DNA from: Ilumatobacteraceae bacterium
Lineage (GTDB): Bacteria > Actinomycetota > Acidimicrobiia > Acidimicrobiales > Iamiaceae
Direction of reading: 5' to 3'
DNA: 64,000 nucleotides
NCBI GenBank assembly: GCA_025463265.1
Contig: JAOBWH010000165.1
Location: 1 to 64,000, forward strand
In this document: positions 53,289-61,766 of the stretch, piece by piece
How positions within the stretch are numbered: position 1 is the first letter of the stretch
Layout of the letters: every line of letters starts with the position of its first letter
Notes under the pieces: model-generated
What the model was told of the DNA's origin: nothing
What the model saw: only the letters and a program-made list of their open reading frames with translations
Databases searched by the model: none
Translations under genes and position numbers: made by a program

Positions 53289-54742
53289 CCGCCGAGGTCC
53301 AGCCGGCGGCGCGCCGGATCCTGCCTCCCGCCCGCACCGCCGTCCTTCTGGGGCTGCTGGTGCTGGTGGGCTTCGTCATCCGCATCGACGCCCTCCGCAA
53401 CTCGGCGCCGCCGGTGCCGGTGCTGGGCGACGCCCGGGCGTACCACCTCCTCGCCGAGAACCTGGCGGAGGGGCGCGGCTACATCCGGCCCTACGAGTTC
53501 GCCGACGGCGGCGCCGAGATCGCCACCGCCGAGTATCCCCCGGGGCTGCCCGTGCTGCTGGCCGTCGCCACCAAGGCGGGGGCCACCTCGGACGAGGGGC
53601 AGCGGGCGCTGCTGTGCGGGATCGGGGCGCTCACGGTGGGACTGGTCGGGCTCATCGGACGCCGGCTCGGCGGCGATCACGTGGGGTACCTCGCCGCGCT
53701 GCTCGCCGCCGCGCACCCGGGGCTCTGGAACGCGGACGTGTCGCTGATGGCCGAGCCGCTGGCCTCGTTCATGGGTGCGGCGCTGATCCTCACCGCCCTC
53801 GCCGTGGTGGACCGGCCGGACCGGTGGCGGTGGGCGGCCTTCGGTGTGGTCGCCGGGCTGGGCTGCTTCGTGCGCTCGGAGTTCCTGCTCATGGGCCCGG
53901 CGCTCATGGCGATCGTCGCCTGGAGGACCACCGACGGGTGGCGGCCTCGGCTCGGACGCTTCGCCTTGGGGGTCGGTGCCCTCGTGCTGGTCCTGCTGCC
54001 CTGGACCATCCGCAACCTGGCCGCGTTCGACGGCCAGGTCGTCCCGCTGTCGAACAACTCGGGGTCCGTCGCCCAGGGCGCCAACTGCGACGCCGCGTAC
54101 GAGGGCCAGTTCAAGGGCCTCTGGGTCACCAACGTCTCGCTCGACGGCAACGACACCGACGCCGCCCGCGCCGGGTGCTTCGCCGGCTTCGCCATCACCG
54201 ACGATCGCGACGAGGCCCGAGCCTCCGCCGAGCTGCGCCGCGAGGGGCTGTCGTACACCCGGCACCACCTGACCCAGCTCCCCGGCGTGATGGCCGCCCG
54301 CCTGGGCCGGACGTTCGGGCTGTACCAGTTCCAGCAGCAGCAGAACTTCGCCGGGGCCGAAGGCCGCAACGTGGTGTGGGACGGGCGGGGCACCCGCAGC
54401 TTCCAGCTCCTCGCCCTGCTGGCCATCGTCGGGCTGGTGGTCTCGTCGGTCCGGCGGACCCGCACGTGGGAGCGGTGGCTCCTCGTGGTCCCTCCGGCCG
54501 CCGTGGTCCTGGTCGTGGCCCTCACCTACGGCAACCCCCGCTTCCGCGCCGTGGCGGAACCGGCGGTCGTCGTCCTCGCCGCGCTGGGAGCGTTCGACAT
54601 CCTCGCGGCCGTGCGGGGTCGGTCAGCAGGGGTGGCTGGTGTGGGTGCTGCTGAGGTCCGGGGCCTCGAGGGGGCCGAGCGTGGCGGGGTCGCGCTCATC
54701 GACGAAGACGGCGGAGGGCACGCCGCCGAGGACCAGGTCTGA
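53285..54742 (+). CDS. Polytopic GT-C-like glycosyltransferase (GT39/GT83-like)
   Basis: A 485-residue membrane protein with about ten helices and the features of polyprenyl-phosphate-sugar-dependent GT-C enzymes: an early acidic loop GDARAYHLLAENLAEGRGYIRPYEF, then AEYPPGLPVLL, and the central signature LPWTIRNLAAFDG followed by an extracytoplasmic loop. It shares the PWTxRN signature with two other proteins of this locus (at 56602 and 61763). GTG 53285 overlaps the stop of the GT2 gene. Its last 40 codons run 120 bases into the oppositely oriented next gene, so the true end may need checking. Sugar and acceptor unknown. Confidence 0.82.
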   Translation: MTAEVQPAARRILPPARTAVLLGLLVLVGFVIRIDALRNSAPPVPVLGDARAYHLLAENLAEGRGYIRPYEFADGGAEIATAEYPPGLPVLLAVATKAGATSDEGQRALLCGIGALTVGLVGLIGRRLGGDHVGYLAALLAAAHPGLWNADVSLMAEPLASFMGAALILTALAVVDRPDRWRWAAFGVVAGLGCFVRSEFLLMGPALMAIVAWRTTDGWRPRLGRFALGVGALVLVLLPWTIRNLAAFDGQVVPLSNNSGSVAQGANCDAAYEGQFKGLWVTNVSLDGNDTDAARAGCFAGFAITDDRDEARASAELRREGLSYTRHHLTQLPGVMAARLGRTFGLYQFQQQQNFAGAEGRNVVWDGRGTRSFQLLALLAIVGLVVSSVRRTRTWERWLLVVPPAAVVLVVALTYGNPRFRAVAEPAVVVLAALGAFDILAAVRGRSAGVAGVGAAEVRGLEGAERGGVALIDEDGGGHAAEDQV

Positions 54743-56557
54743 CGCCAGGTCGACCACGTGCTGGGTCTGTCCGGGAGCCAGCAGCAGGAGGTTGAGGCTC
54801 CGCTCGAGGCTGTCTCGGGTGACGGGGTCGGCGCCCGGCTCCTTCTGCGCGTTGAGCACGTCGACCAGCTCGTCAGCCGTCTCGTCCCAGGCCTCGGGGT
54901 CCTCGCGGGGGTCGGTGGCGGCCACCTCGGTGAGGCCCTCGCGCTGGCGGTAGCGCTCGATCGTGTTCTCGCCGGTGACCACGATGATGACCTGGTCGAA
55001 GTCGCCCGAGCACATCACCCGGTGGGGCTCGATGGCGGCGTCGTACTGGGGTTGGCCGCCCACGTCGAAGCCGCGGCGCTCGAGGTCGAGGATGAGCCCG
55101 AACCCGAGGCCACCGAGGTAGGCCGGATCGTCCCACGTGACCAGGTAGCGGGTGCCGGGGTCCAGCTTCGACGCCACGACCGGTGCGAGGGCCTGCTCCG
55201 AGCGCCAGGACTGGTCGTAGGGGATCTCCTGGCGGGAGATCCGCACCGCCGTCACGCCGCTGAGCACCACGAGGGCGATGACCGCAGCACCGGCCAGTCG
55301 GCGCTGGAGGATGGGGGAGGGCTTGGGCACGAGGGTGGCGAGGCCCCAGCCGAGCGTGAACAGCTGGAGCGCGACGATGACCACGATCCAGCGGAACGTG
55401 TAGAGGTACAGCGAGCCGAAGATCCGCGACACGGCGAACGTGGCGACGAGCAGCGTGCCGGCGAGCAGGGCGTTGAACCGGCTGAGCGCCGGGCGCTCGC
55501 CGCGGATGGTGACCAGCACGGCCACGACGGCCCAGGCGAGCAGGAACAGCTTCCCGGGCCACGCCGACCCTTCGACCGCCGCCCCGCCCCAGACCCACGA
55601 GCCGAACGGTCCGGTGGTCTGGAAGACGGCCTCGATGCCGGCCTTGAGCCCGATGGGCGGATCCGACGGCGAGGAGAAGTTGGCGATGATCTTCGAGACG
55701 TTCGACGGGTCGTTGGTCAGCAGGTCCCAGAGCGGACCGGACCAGGCCAGCAGCGCCACGACGACGGCCACGCCCATCGGCAGCGCCCAGGTGATCGCCC
55801 GGGGCCGTCCCGCCGGGGTGCTGCGGTCGTCGGCGCCCGCACCGACGTCGACGTCGACATCTGCGTCGGCCCCTGGTGCCGGCGCCTTCGGAGACCGCCA
55901 CCAGCGGGTGAGCGGGGCGACCAAGGCGATGCCGACCAGCGGCAGGACCAGCGGGAGGTACCCCACGTGGCCCTGGAGCGCGTAGCTGCCGGCGGCGACG
56001 GCGAGCACCGGCGACCACCGGTCACCCTCGATCGCGCCCCACGTCGACAGCAGGAGCACGGCGAAGGGGAGGAGCGCGACCCACGGGTTCCACGGCTGCG
56101 ACAGCGCGTCGAGCCCGAAGCCACCGATCAGGACCAGGGCGATCCCGCCGAACCAGGCGCAGGCGCCGAGCCCGGCGCGGCGCTTCACGAGCCAGACCGA
56201 CAGCGTCAGCCAGGCGACGTTGACGAGCGCGGTGGCGGCCTCGAACGCCCACGACGAGCTGCCGAGCAGCTTGTAGGCGGGCCAGGTGACCCAGAACATG
56301 AGCGGCCCCGGGTGGTTGCCCTGGCGGACCTGCTCGTCGGCGATGCGGCCGGCCGCCCCGACGAGCGGCGGGTGACCGGGCAGCGAGAGCATGCGCAGCT
56401 CGGCCTGGGCCTGGTCGCCCGTGGGGTACCAGGTCCGCTGCGCGAGCGCCGCGATCAGCACGAGGATCGGCACCGCGACCACGACCGCGATCAGCAGCCA
56501 TCGCCGGTCCGCGCCGCGAGCCGCGGCGGGTTCGTCGGCGGGTTCGTCGGCGGGCAC
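54623..56557 (-). CDS. Large polytopic membrane protein, putative GT-C-like
   Basis: A 644-residue membrane protein starting MPADEPADEP, a direct 4-residue repeat, then about eleven helices. Early residues WYPTGDQAQAELRMLSL and the NHPGPLMFWVTWPAYKLLG loop resemble GT39/GT83-type mannosyl- or arabinosyl-transferases, and the last ~200 residues are soluble (SEQALAPVVASKLDPGTRYLVTWDD). I cannot place it in a named family. The GTG start has no visible Shine-Dalgarno sequence. It is the only minus-strand gene inside the plus-strand part of the glycan locus and overlaps its neighbour's 3' end by 120 bases. Confidence 0.75.
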   Translation of the reverse strand: MPADEPADEPAAARGADRRWLLIAVVVAVPILVLIAALAQRTWYPTGDQAQAELRMLSLPGHPPLVGAAGRIADEQVRQGNHPGPLMFWVTWPAYKLLGSSSWAFEAATALVNVAWLTLSVWLVKRRAGLGACAWFGGIALVLIGGFGLDALSQPWNPWVALLPFAVLLLSTWGAIEGDRWSPVLAVAAGSYALQGHVGYLPLVLPLVGIALVAPLTRWWRSPKAPAPGADADVDVDVGAGADDRSTPAGRPRAITWALPMGVAVVVALLAWSGPLWDLLTNDPSNVSKIIANFSSPSDPPIGLKAGIEAVFQTTGPFGSWVWGGAAVEGSAWPGKLFLLAWAVVAVLVTIRGERPALSRFNALLAGTLLVATFAVSRIFGSLYLYTFRWIVVIVALQLFTLGWGLATLVPKPSPILQRRLAGAAVIALVVLSGVTAVRISRQEIPYDQSWRSEQALAPVVASKLDPGTRYLVTWDDPAYLGGLGFGLILDLERRGFDVGGQPQYDAAIEPHRVMCSGDFDQVIIVVTGENTIERYRQREGLTEVAATDPREDPEAWDETADELVDVLNAQKEPGADPVTRDSLERSLNLLLLAPGQTQHVVDLASDLVLGGVPSAVFVDERDPATLGPLEAPDLSSTHTSHPC

Positions 56558-56587
56558 GGGGAGTCAGGGTAGCCAGGGGTCGCCACC

Positions 56588-56593
56588 TAGGAT
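56588..56593 (+). promoter_or_regulatory. -10 box for the acyltransferase-GT fusion gene (leaderless)
   Basis: TAGGAT ends 8 bases before the ATG at 56602, the typical leaderless spacing. This would be the promoter for the genes at 56602 and 59247. Confidence 0.5.
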
Positions 56594-56601
56594 GTTCCGC
56601 C

Positions 56602-59250
56602 ATGGCTGCGACGACCACCGCAGCGGCGGACGCACCCGTCGAGCCCGGTTCGCTGAGCAGCCGGAACCCGCAGCTCGAGGGCCTCCGGGCGGTCGCCGCC
56701 CTCGCCGTGCTCGTCACCCACGTGTCGCTCAACGCCATGGGCAACCGCGGGCCCTTCGGTGGGCTGCTGGCCCGCCTCGACGTCGGTGTCGCCGTCTTCT
56801 TCGTGCTGTCGGGGTACCTGCTCTACCGCCCGTTCGTCCGGGCCCTGCTGCGCGACGAGCCGTTGCCGGGCATCCGCCGCTACTTCCGCCACCGGCTCCT
56901 GCGGATCGTGCCCCTGTACTGGGTCGTGGTGGTCGCGTCGTTCCTGTTCGCGCCCGCCATCGGGCTGGTCATGCCCACCACCGGCTTCGACCCCTCCGCC
57001 GTCGGCACCACGAGCGTGCCGCTGTGGACGATGGCTCGGTTCCTCTCGTTCACCCAGGTGTACTGGCACGACAGCCTGGCGGGGCCGTTCCCGCAGGCGT
57101 GGACGCTGGCCACCGAGATGGCCTTCTACCTGTTCCTGCCGGCGTTCGCCTGGTTCCTCGCCCGGCGCACCCGGCGCAACCGGGGCGACCGGCCCCAGCG
57201 GCTGCGCCGCCAGTGGCTCGCCCTCGGCACGGTGGTGCTCGTCGCCCAGCTGTACCGGCTGGCGATGGTGCTGGTCACGCACCCCTACGACCGGGGGGTC
57301 GACCCCGGCACCACCTACACGCAGCTGGGCGCCTGGCTGCCGAACCACCTCGACATGTTCGCGGCCGGCATGGCCATCGCCGTCGTCGTCGTCGAGCGCG
57401 ACGACCGCGGACCGGGGCGGCTGATCGGCCGGCGGTTCGACGCCATCTTCGGGCGACCCGGGGCGGCCGGCCTCTCCGTGGTCGCGGGCCTCGGGATCCT
57501 GTGGCTCGCCGGCTACGGGTTCGGCTTGTCGCGCACGGATCTGAGCTACGGGCAGGCGGGGGAGTTCGCCCGCCACCTCGCCTACCTCGCCATCGCGCTC
57601 GCGCTGGTGCTCCCGTGCGTGTTCGGCCGCCGCGCCGGTGGCGGGTTCCGGTGGTTCCTCGCCACGGCGCCCATGCAGTTCCTCGGTCGGATCTCCTACG
57701 GCATCTACCTGTGGCAGATCCTCGTCATAGGCCGGTGGGTGAGCAGCCCGTTCACCATCGGTGGCCCGGACCCGGCCCGCCATCCGGGCATGCAGTTCAA
57801 CGTGCCGTTCTGGACCACGCTCGGCTGGACGGTGGCCGTCACGATCATCTTGTCGGCCATCAGCTGGTACCTGGTCGAGAAGCCGGTCATGCGCCACAAG
57901 GACCGACCGCTCGGGCTGTTCCTCGGCGGCGTCTGGGCGGTCTCGCTGATCAGCTTCGCCACCCGCATCTGGACGTTCGGCACGATCATGGAACGCAACC
58001 CGGGCAACGGCGACCCGTTCTACTACCACGCCCAGGCCAACATGCTCGCCGACGGCGTGGGCTTCGGCGAGCCGATCCAGTGGCTCACCGAAGGCCGGTT
58101 CGTGCCCTCCGCGATCCACCCGCCGCTGTTCACGCTGTGGCTCACCCCGGCCTCGCTGCTGGGCGCGCGCAGCTACCTCTCGCACAAGACGATGGCGGCG
58201 CTCGCCGGCGTCGCGGTCATCGTCGTGGCCGCCCTGCTGGCCCGGCGCCTGGCGGGCGACAAGGCCGGGGTCGCAGCGGCCGTGCTCGTCGCGATCTACC
58301 CGAACCTGTTCATCATCGACGGCAGCCTCTGGCCCGAGGGGCTCTACACGGCGATCGTGGGGCTGGCGCTCGTGCTCACCTACCGGTGGAAGGACCGGCC
58401 CTCCTACCTGCGGGCCGGCCTGGTCGGCGCCGCCGTCGGCGCGGCGATCCTGACCCGCGGCGAAGCCATCTTCCTGCTGCCCCTGCTCTGCCTCCCGCTC
58501 GCCGTGTCGGGCCGCAAGCTCGTGCCGCGCTGGTGGCTGCACGCCGTCCTCATGGGCGTCGTGGCCCTGGGGATCCTGGCGCCGTGGACCGTCCGCAACC
58601 TGATCCGCTTCGACGAGACGGTCCCGGTGTCCACCAACAGCGAAGAGGTGCTGTTCTACGCCAACTGCCCCGACACCTACTCCGGTCCGCTCATCGGCTA
58701 CTGGTCGTTCAACTGCCAGGAGCGGGAGCGCCAGGCGCGCGTCTCCCGCGGCCTGCCCGCCGATCCGCCCGGCGACGAGTCGCAGCGGGCCGCCGGCTGG
58801 GGGAAGCTGGGCCGCCAGTACGCCAAGGACCACTCGGACCGGTGGCCCGCCGTCGCCGCTGCTCGCGTGGCCCGGGTGTGGGACCTGCGCTACGGCGAGA
58901 CCAACGCCAGGGTCCTCCAGTTCGAGGGTCGTCCGCACGACTGGTCGATCCGCGGCCTGTGGCTGTGGCGGCTCATGCTCATCCCCGGCATCGCCGGCCT
59001 GGTGATCCTCCGGCGCCGCCGCGTGATGGTCTGGCCGCTCGTGTCGATGCTGGCCATGGTGACCATCACCGCGATCGGCGTCTACGGTCACATCCGCTTC
59101 CGGACGGTGGGCGACCTGGTCATCATCGTCGGGACCGCCGTGAGCATCGACGCCCTGATCCGCCGGTTCCGTCCCTCGGACGACCCGACGGTCGATCCCG
59201 TCGGTGCCCCCGGATCCACCCCCGCACCCGCCATCGCCGAGACCTCATGA
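56602..59250 (+). CDS. OafA-type membrane acyltransferase fused to a GT-C-like domain
   Basis: An 882-residue protein with two membrane modules. Residues about 20-430 are an acyltransferase-3 domain: NPQLEGLRAVAALAVLVTHVS with the catalytic-type His, FFVLSGYLLYRPF, HRLLRIVPLYW, and LGRISYGIYLWQIL. Residues about 430-870 are a GT39/PMT-like domain with IHPPLFTLWLTPASLLG and the PWTVRNLIRFDETVPVSTN signature shared with neighbouring proteins. It may both acylate and glycosylate an envelope glycan or glycolipid (inference). There is no frameshift or stop between the modules. It overlaps the next gene by 4 bases (ATGA). Confidence 0.85.
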   Translation: MAATTTAAADAPVEPGSLSSRNPQLEGLRAVAALAVLVTHVSLNAMGNRGPFGGLLARLDVGVAVFFVLSGYLLYRPFVRALLRDEPLPGIRRYFRHRLLRIVPLYWVVVVASFLFAPAIGLVMPTTGFDPSAVGTTSVPLWTMARFLSFTQVYWHDSLAGPFPQAWTLATEMAFYLFLPAFAWFLARRTRRNRGDRPQRLRRQWLALGTVVLVAQLYRLAMVLVTHPYDRGVDPGTTYTQLGAWLPNHLDMFAAGMAIAVVVVERDDRGPGRLIGRRFDAIFGRPGAAGLSVVAGLGILWLAGYGFGLSRTDLSYGQAGEFARHLAYLAIALALVLPCVFGRRAGGGFRWFLATAPMQFLGRISYGIYLWQILVIGRWVSSPFTIGGPDPARHPGMQFNVPFWTTLGWTVAVTIILSAISWYLVEKPVMRHKDRPLGLFLGGVWAVSLISFATRIWTFGTIMERNPGNGDPFYYHAQANMLADGVGFGEPIQWLTEGRFVPSAIHPPLFTLWLTPASLLGARSYLSHKTMAALAGVAVIVVAALLARRLAGDKAGVAAAVLVAIYPNLFIIDGSLWPEGLYTAIVGLALVLTYRWKDRPSYLRAGLVGAAVGAAILTRGEAIFLLPLLCLPLAVSGRKLVPRWWLHAVLMGVVALGILAPWTVRNLIRFDETVPVSTNSEEVLFYANCPDTYSGPLIGYWSFNCQERERQARVSRGLPADPPGDESQRAAGWGKLGRQYAKDHSDRWPAVAAARVARVWDLRYGETNARVLQFEGRPHDWSIRGLWLWRLMLIPGIAGLVILRRRRVMVWPLVSMLAMVTITAIGVYGHIRFRTVGDLVIIVGTAVSIDALIRRFRPSDDPTVDPVGAPGSTPAPAIAETS

Positions 59251-61016
59251 CCGACCTCCCCGCTGCCACCGAGACGCCCGACGGCCAGGGAGGCCTGCCG
59301 TGGTGGGCCCGACGCCGGCCGTCGTGGAAGACGGTGCTGTCCGTGGTCATCGTCGGGATCGTTCTGGCGATCCCGATGCGGGCGCTGATGCGCTACCAGG
59401 GCCCGCCGATGGAGGAGGGCTTCATGCTCGTCTTCCCGGAGCGGATCCTGCACGGCGACCTGCCGCACAAGGACTTCCTGCACCTCTACGGGCCCGGCTC
59501 GTTGTGGGCCCTGGCGGGTTGGTACAAGCTCGTCGGCGTCTCCATCACCGCCGAGCGGGTGTTCGGCCTGGCCCAGCTGGCCGGCATCGTGTTCGGCGTG
59601 ATGGCGCTGGCCCGCCCGTGGGGCCGGCAGGTCGCCACCGCCGTCGGCATCCTCGGGGTGCTGCTCACGACCACGGCCATCGGCCTCACCGCGCTCGCCT
59701 GGGACGGCGCGGTCGCGCTGCTCGTCGCCTCGGTCTGGGTGGGGCTGCGCGCCCGACGCTGGGTCACCGACGCGCCCGACACGCCCGGGGACCTGGCCCG
59801 GTCGCGATCGGACCGCCTCCTCGTCCTGTCCGGGGTGCTCGCCGGGCTCGCGCTGCTGTTCCGGCCCGACGCCATCGTGGCCACCGCACTTGCCACCTTC
59901 GGCCTCATGGCCGGGCTCGGGTGGACCCGCTGGAAGCGCTGGCTGATCGGGGTGGTGCCGGTGACGGCGCTGTACCTCGTGCACCTGGCGCTGTCGGGTC
60001 CGTCGGCGGCGATCGAGGGCATGGTCATCGAGCCGGTGTTCGACCTGCGCGCCGGCCGCTCGCTGCCGAGGCCGCCGTCGTGGGACACCTTCGACGGGGC
60101 GCTCCAGAAGGTGGCGCTGCTGCGACCGCAGCCGTGGCCGCTCCCGTCGCTGCACTCGCCGGCACAGGCCTTCGTCTGGTTCTTCCTCCTGCCGGTCGCC
60201 ACCGCGTTCGTCATCGGCGTCGGTTGGTGGCGGGTCCGGTCCGAGCCGGGCGCGTGGCGGCCCCGGGTCATCCTCACCGTCGGCCTGCTCGGCCTCGGGC
60301 TCATGCCCCAGGCGATGCAGCGGGCCGACACCACCCACCTCGCCTGGGTCAGCTGCGTCACGCTCGCCTTCCTCCCGGTGGCCATCTGCGAGCTGCTCGG
60401 GCACGTGCGGGTCCCGCCGGTCCAGAGGTGGGCGCCCACCATCACCGTCGCCCTCGTCGCCCTCCTGCCGCTCGTGGTGATCCCGCACTTCACCGCCCGG
60501 ACCTACCTCGACCTGGCGAAGCAGAGCGCCAACGGCGAGGTGTTCGGCTACCCGGTCACCCACGAGGGCCGGACCTTCTACCTGGGGGCCAGGGACATCG
60601 CGCCCGTCGCCCAGCGGATGCTCGACGAGGTCGGCCCGCAGATCCAGCCCGGCGACCGGGTCCTGGTCGGCACGGCGGACCTCCGCAAGACGCCGTACTC
60701 CGACGCGTACCTCTACTACCTGCTCCCCGACGCCACGCCCGGCACCCGGTACATCGAGATGGACCCCGGCATGGCCAACGCGCCCGGCTCGGGGCTCGCA
60801 GGCGAGGTGGCGGGGTCGGACTGGCTGATCCTCAGCCACGTCTGGGACGCGTGGGACGAGCCGAACGACTCCCGGCTGAACGGCTCGGACGAGCCCAACG
60901 AGGTCGTCGCCCGGGACTTCTGCAAGGTCGGCGACTACGGCGAGGGCGACCGCACCTTCTTCGAGGTCTACCGGCGCCGCACGGCCGACGGCGGGTGCCC
61001 GGCCGGAAGCGACTGA
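59247..61016 (+). CDS. Polytopic membrane protein, putative GT-C glycosyltransferase
   Basis: A 589-residue protein with about eleven helices. Early loop residues GPPMEEGFMLVFPERILHGDLPHKDFLHLYGPGSLW include the acidic pair and His seen in GT39/GT83-like enzymes; the C-terminal ~150 residues (VFGYPVTHEGRTFYLGARDIAPVAQRML) form an extracytoplasmic domain, as in the 54623 gene product. It starts at ATG 59247 overlapping the stop of the fusion gene. The family assignment is by architecture only. Confidence 0.78.
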   Translation: MTDLPAATETPDGQGGLPWWARRRPSWKTVLSVVIVGIVLAIPMRALMRYQGPPMEEGFMLVFPERILHGDLPHKDFLHLYGPGSLWALAGWYKLVGVSITAERVFGLAQLAGIVFGVMALARPWGRQVATAVGILGVLLTTTAIGLTALAWDGAVALLVASVWVGLRARRWVTDAPDTPGDLARSRSDRLLVLSGVLAGLALLFRPDAIVATALATFGLMAGLGWTRWKRWLIGVVPVTALYLVHLALSGPSAAIEGMVIEPVFDLRAGRSLPRPPSWDTFDGALQKVALLRPQPWPLPSLHSPAQAFVWFFLLPVATAFVIGVGWWRVRSEPGAWRPRVILTVGLLGLGLMPQAMQRADTTHLAWVSCVTLAFLPVAICELLGHVRVPPVQRWAPTITVALVALLPLVVIPHFTARTYLDLAKQSANGEVFGYPVTHEGRTFYLGARDIAPVAQRMLDEVGPQIQPGDRVLVGTADLRKTPYSDAYLYYLLPDATPGTRYIEMDPGMANAPGSGLAGEVAGSDWLILSHVWDAWDEPNDSRLNGSDEPNEVVARDFCKVGDYGEGDRTFFEVYRRRTADGGCPAGSD

Positions 61017-61020
61017 CAAG

Positions 61021-61026
61021 TAGCCT
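61021..61026 (+). promoter_or_regulatory. -10 box for the GT2 gene at 61035 (leaderless)
   Basis: TAGCCT starts 4 bases after the preceding stop codon and ends 8 bases before GTG 61035, so the last two glycan genes may have their own leaderless promoter. Confidence 0.5.
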
Positions 61027-61034
61027 CGCCCATC

Positions 61035-61766
61035 GTGCGAACACTGGTCTGCGTGCCCACCTACCAGGAGGCGGCCAACGTCGACCGCTTCCTCCGGGCC
61101 GTGCGCGCCGCCGCTCCGCAGACCGACATCTTGGTGTGCGATGACAACAGCCCCGACGGCACGGGCGAGCTGGCCGAGAAGGCCGCCGCCGAGCTGGGCC
61201 GGGTCGACGTGTTGCACCGTCCCGGCAAGGAGGGCCTCGGGGCCGCCTACCGCGAGGGCTTCCGCTGGGGGCTCGACCAGGGCTACGAGGTCATCATCCA
61301 GATGGACTGCGACTTCTCGCACGACCCGGCGATGATCCCGACGCTGCTCGATGCCGTCGGCGACGGGGTCGACTGCGCCATCGGCAGCCGGTACGTCCCG
61401 GGCGGGTCCACGCCCGGCTGGCCGCTGCACCGTCGCCTGCTCTCCCGCTACGGAAACCGCTACACCGCCGGCGTCTTGCGCCTCGGCATCAAGGACGCCA
61501 CGGGCGGGTTCCGCGCCTACCGGGCCACCACGCTCGAGACCATCGACATCGACTCCACCCGTGCCAACGGGTACGCCTTCCAGAGCGAGGTCGCCCTGCG
61601 CATGGTCCAGGCCGGGCTGCGGCTCGAGGAGATCCCGATCACCTTCGTGGACCGGGAGTACGGCACCTCGAAGATGTCCGTGAAGATCATGGCCGAGTCG
61701 ATGGCCCGGGTGACCACGTGGGGCGTCCGGAGCAGGCTGTCGGGCAGGGGCACCCCGGCGTCGTGA
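61035..61766 (+). CDS. Polyprenol monophosphomannose synthase-like GT2 (Ppm1/DPM1)
   Basis: A 243-residue GT2 enzyme closely following the DPM1/Ppm1 pattern: VCVPTYQEAANVDRFL, VCDDNSPDGTGELAE, GLGAAYREGFRWGLDQGYEVIIQMDCDFSHDPAMIP with the metal-binding Asp residues, and GYAFQSEVALRMV. It transfers mannose from GDP-mannose to polyprenyl phosphate, giving the donor for GT-C enzymes outside the membrane. It has no membrane helices. The GTG start fits the leaderless promoter just upstream, and it overlaps the next gene by 4 bases (GTGA). Confidence 0.92.
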   Translation: MRTLVCVPTYQEAANVDRFLRAVRAAAPQTDILVCDDNSPDGTGELAEKAAAELGRVDVLHRPGKEGLGAAYREGFRWGLDQGYEVIIQMDCDFSHDPAMIPTLLDAVGDGVDCAIGSRYVPGGSTPGWPLHRRLLSRYGNRYTAGVLRLGIKDATGGFRAYRATTLETIDIDSTRANGYAFQSEVALRMVQAGLRLEEIPITFVDREYGTSKMSVKIMAESMARVTTWGVRSRLSGRGTPAS

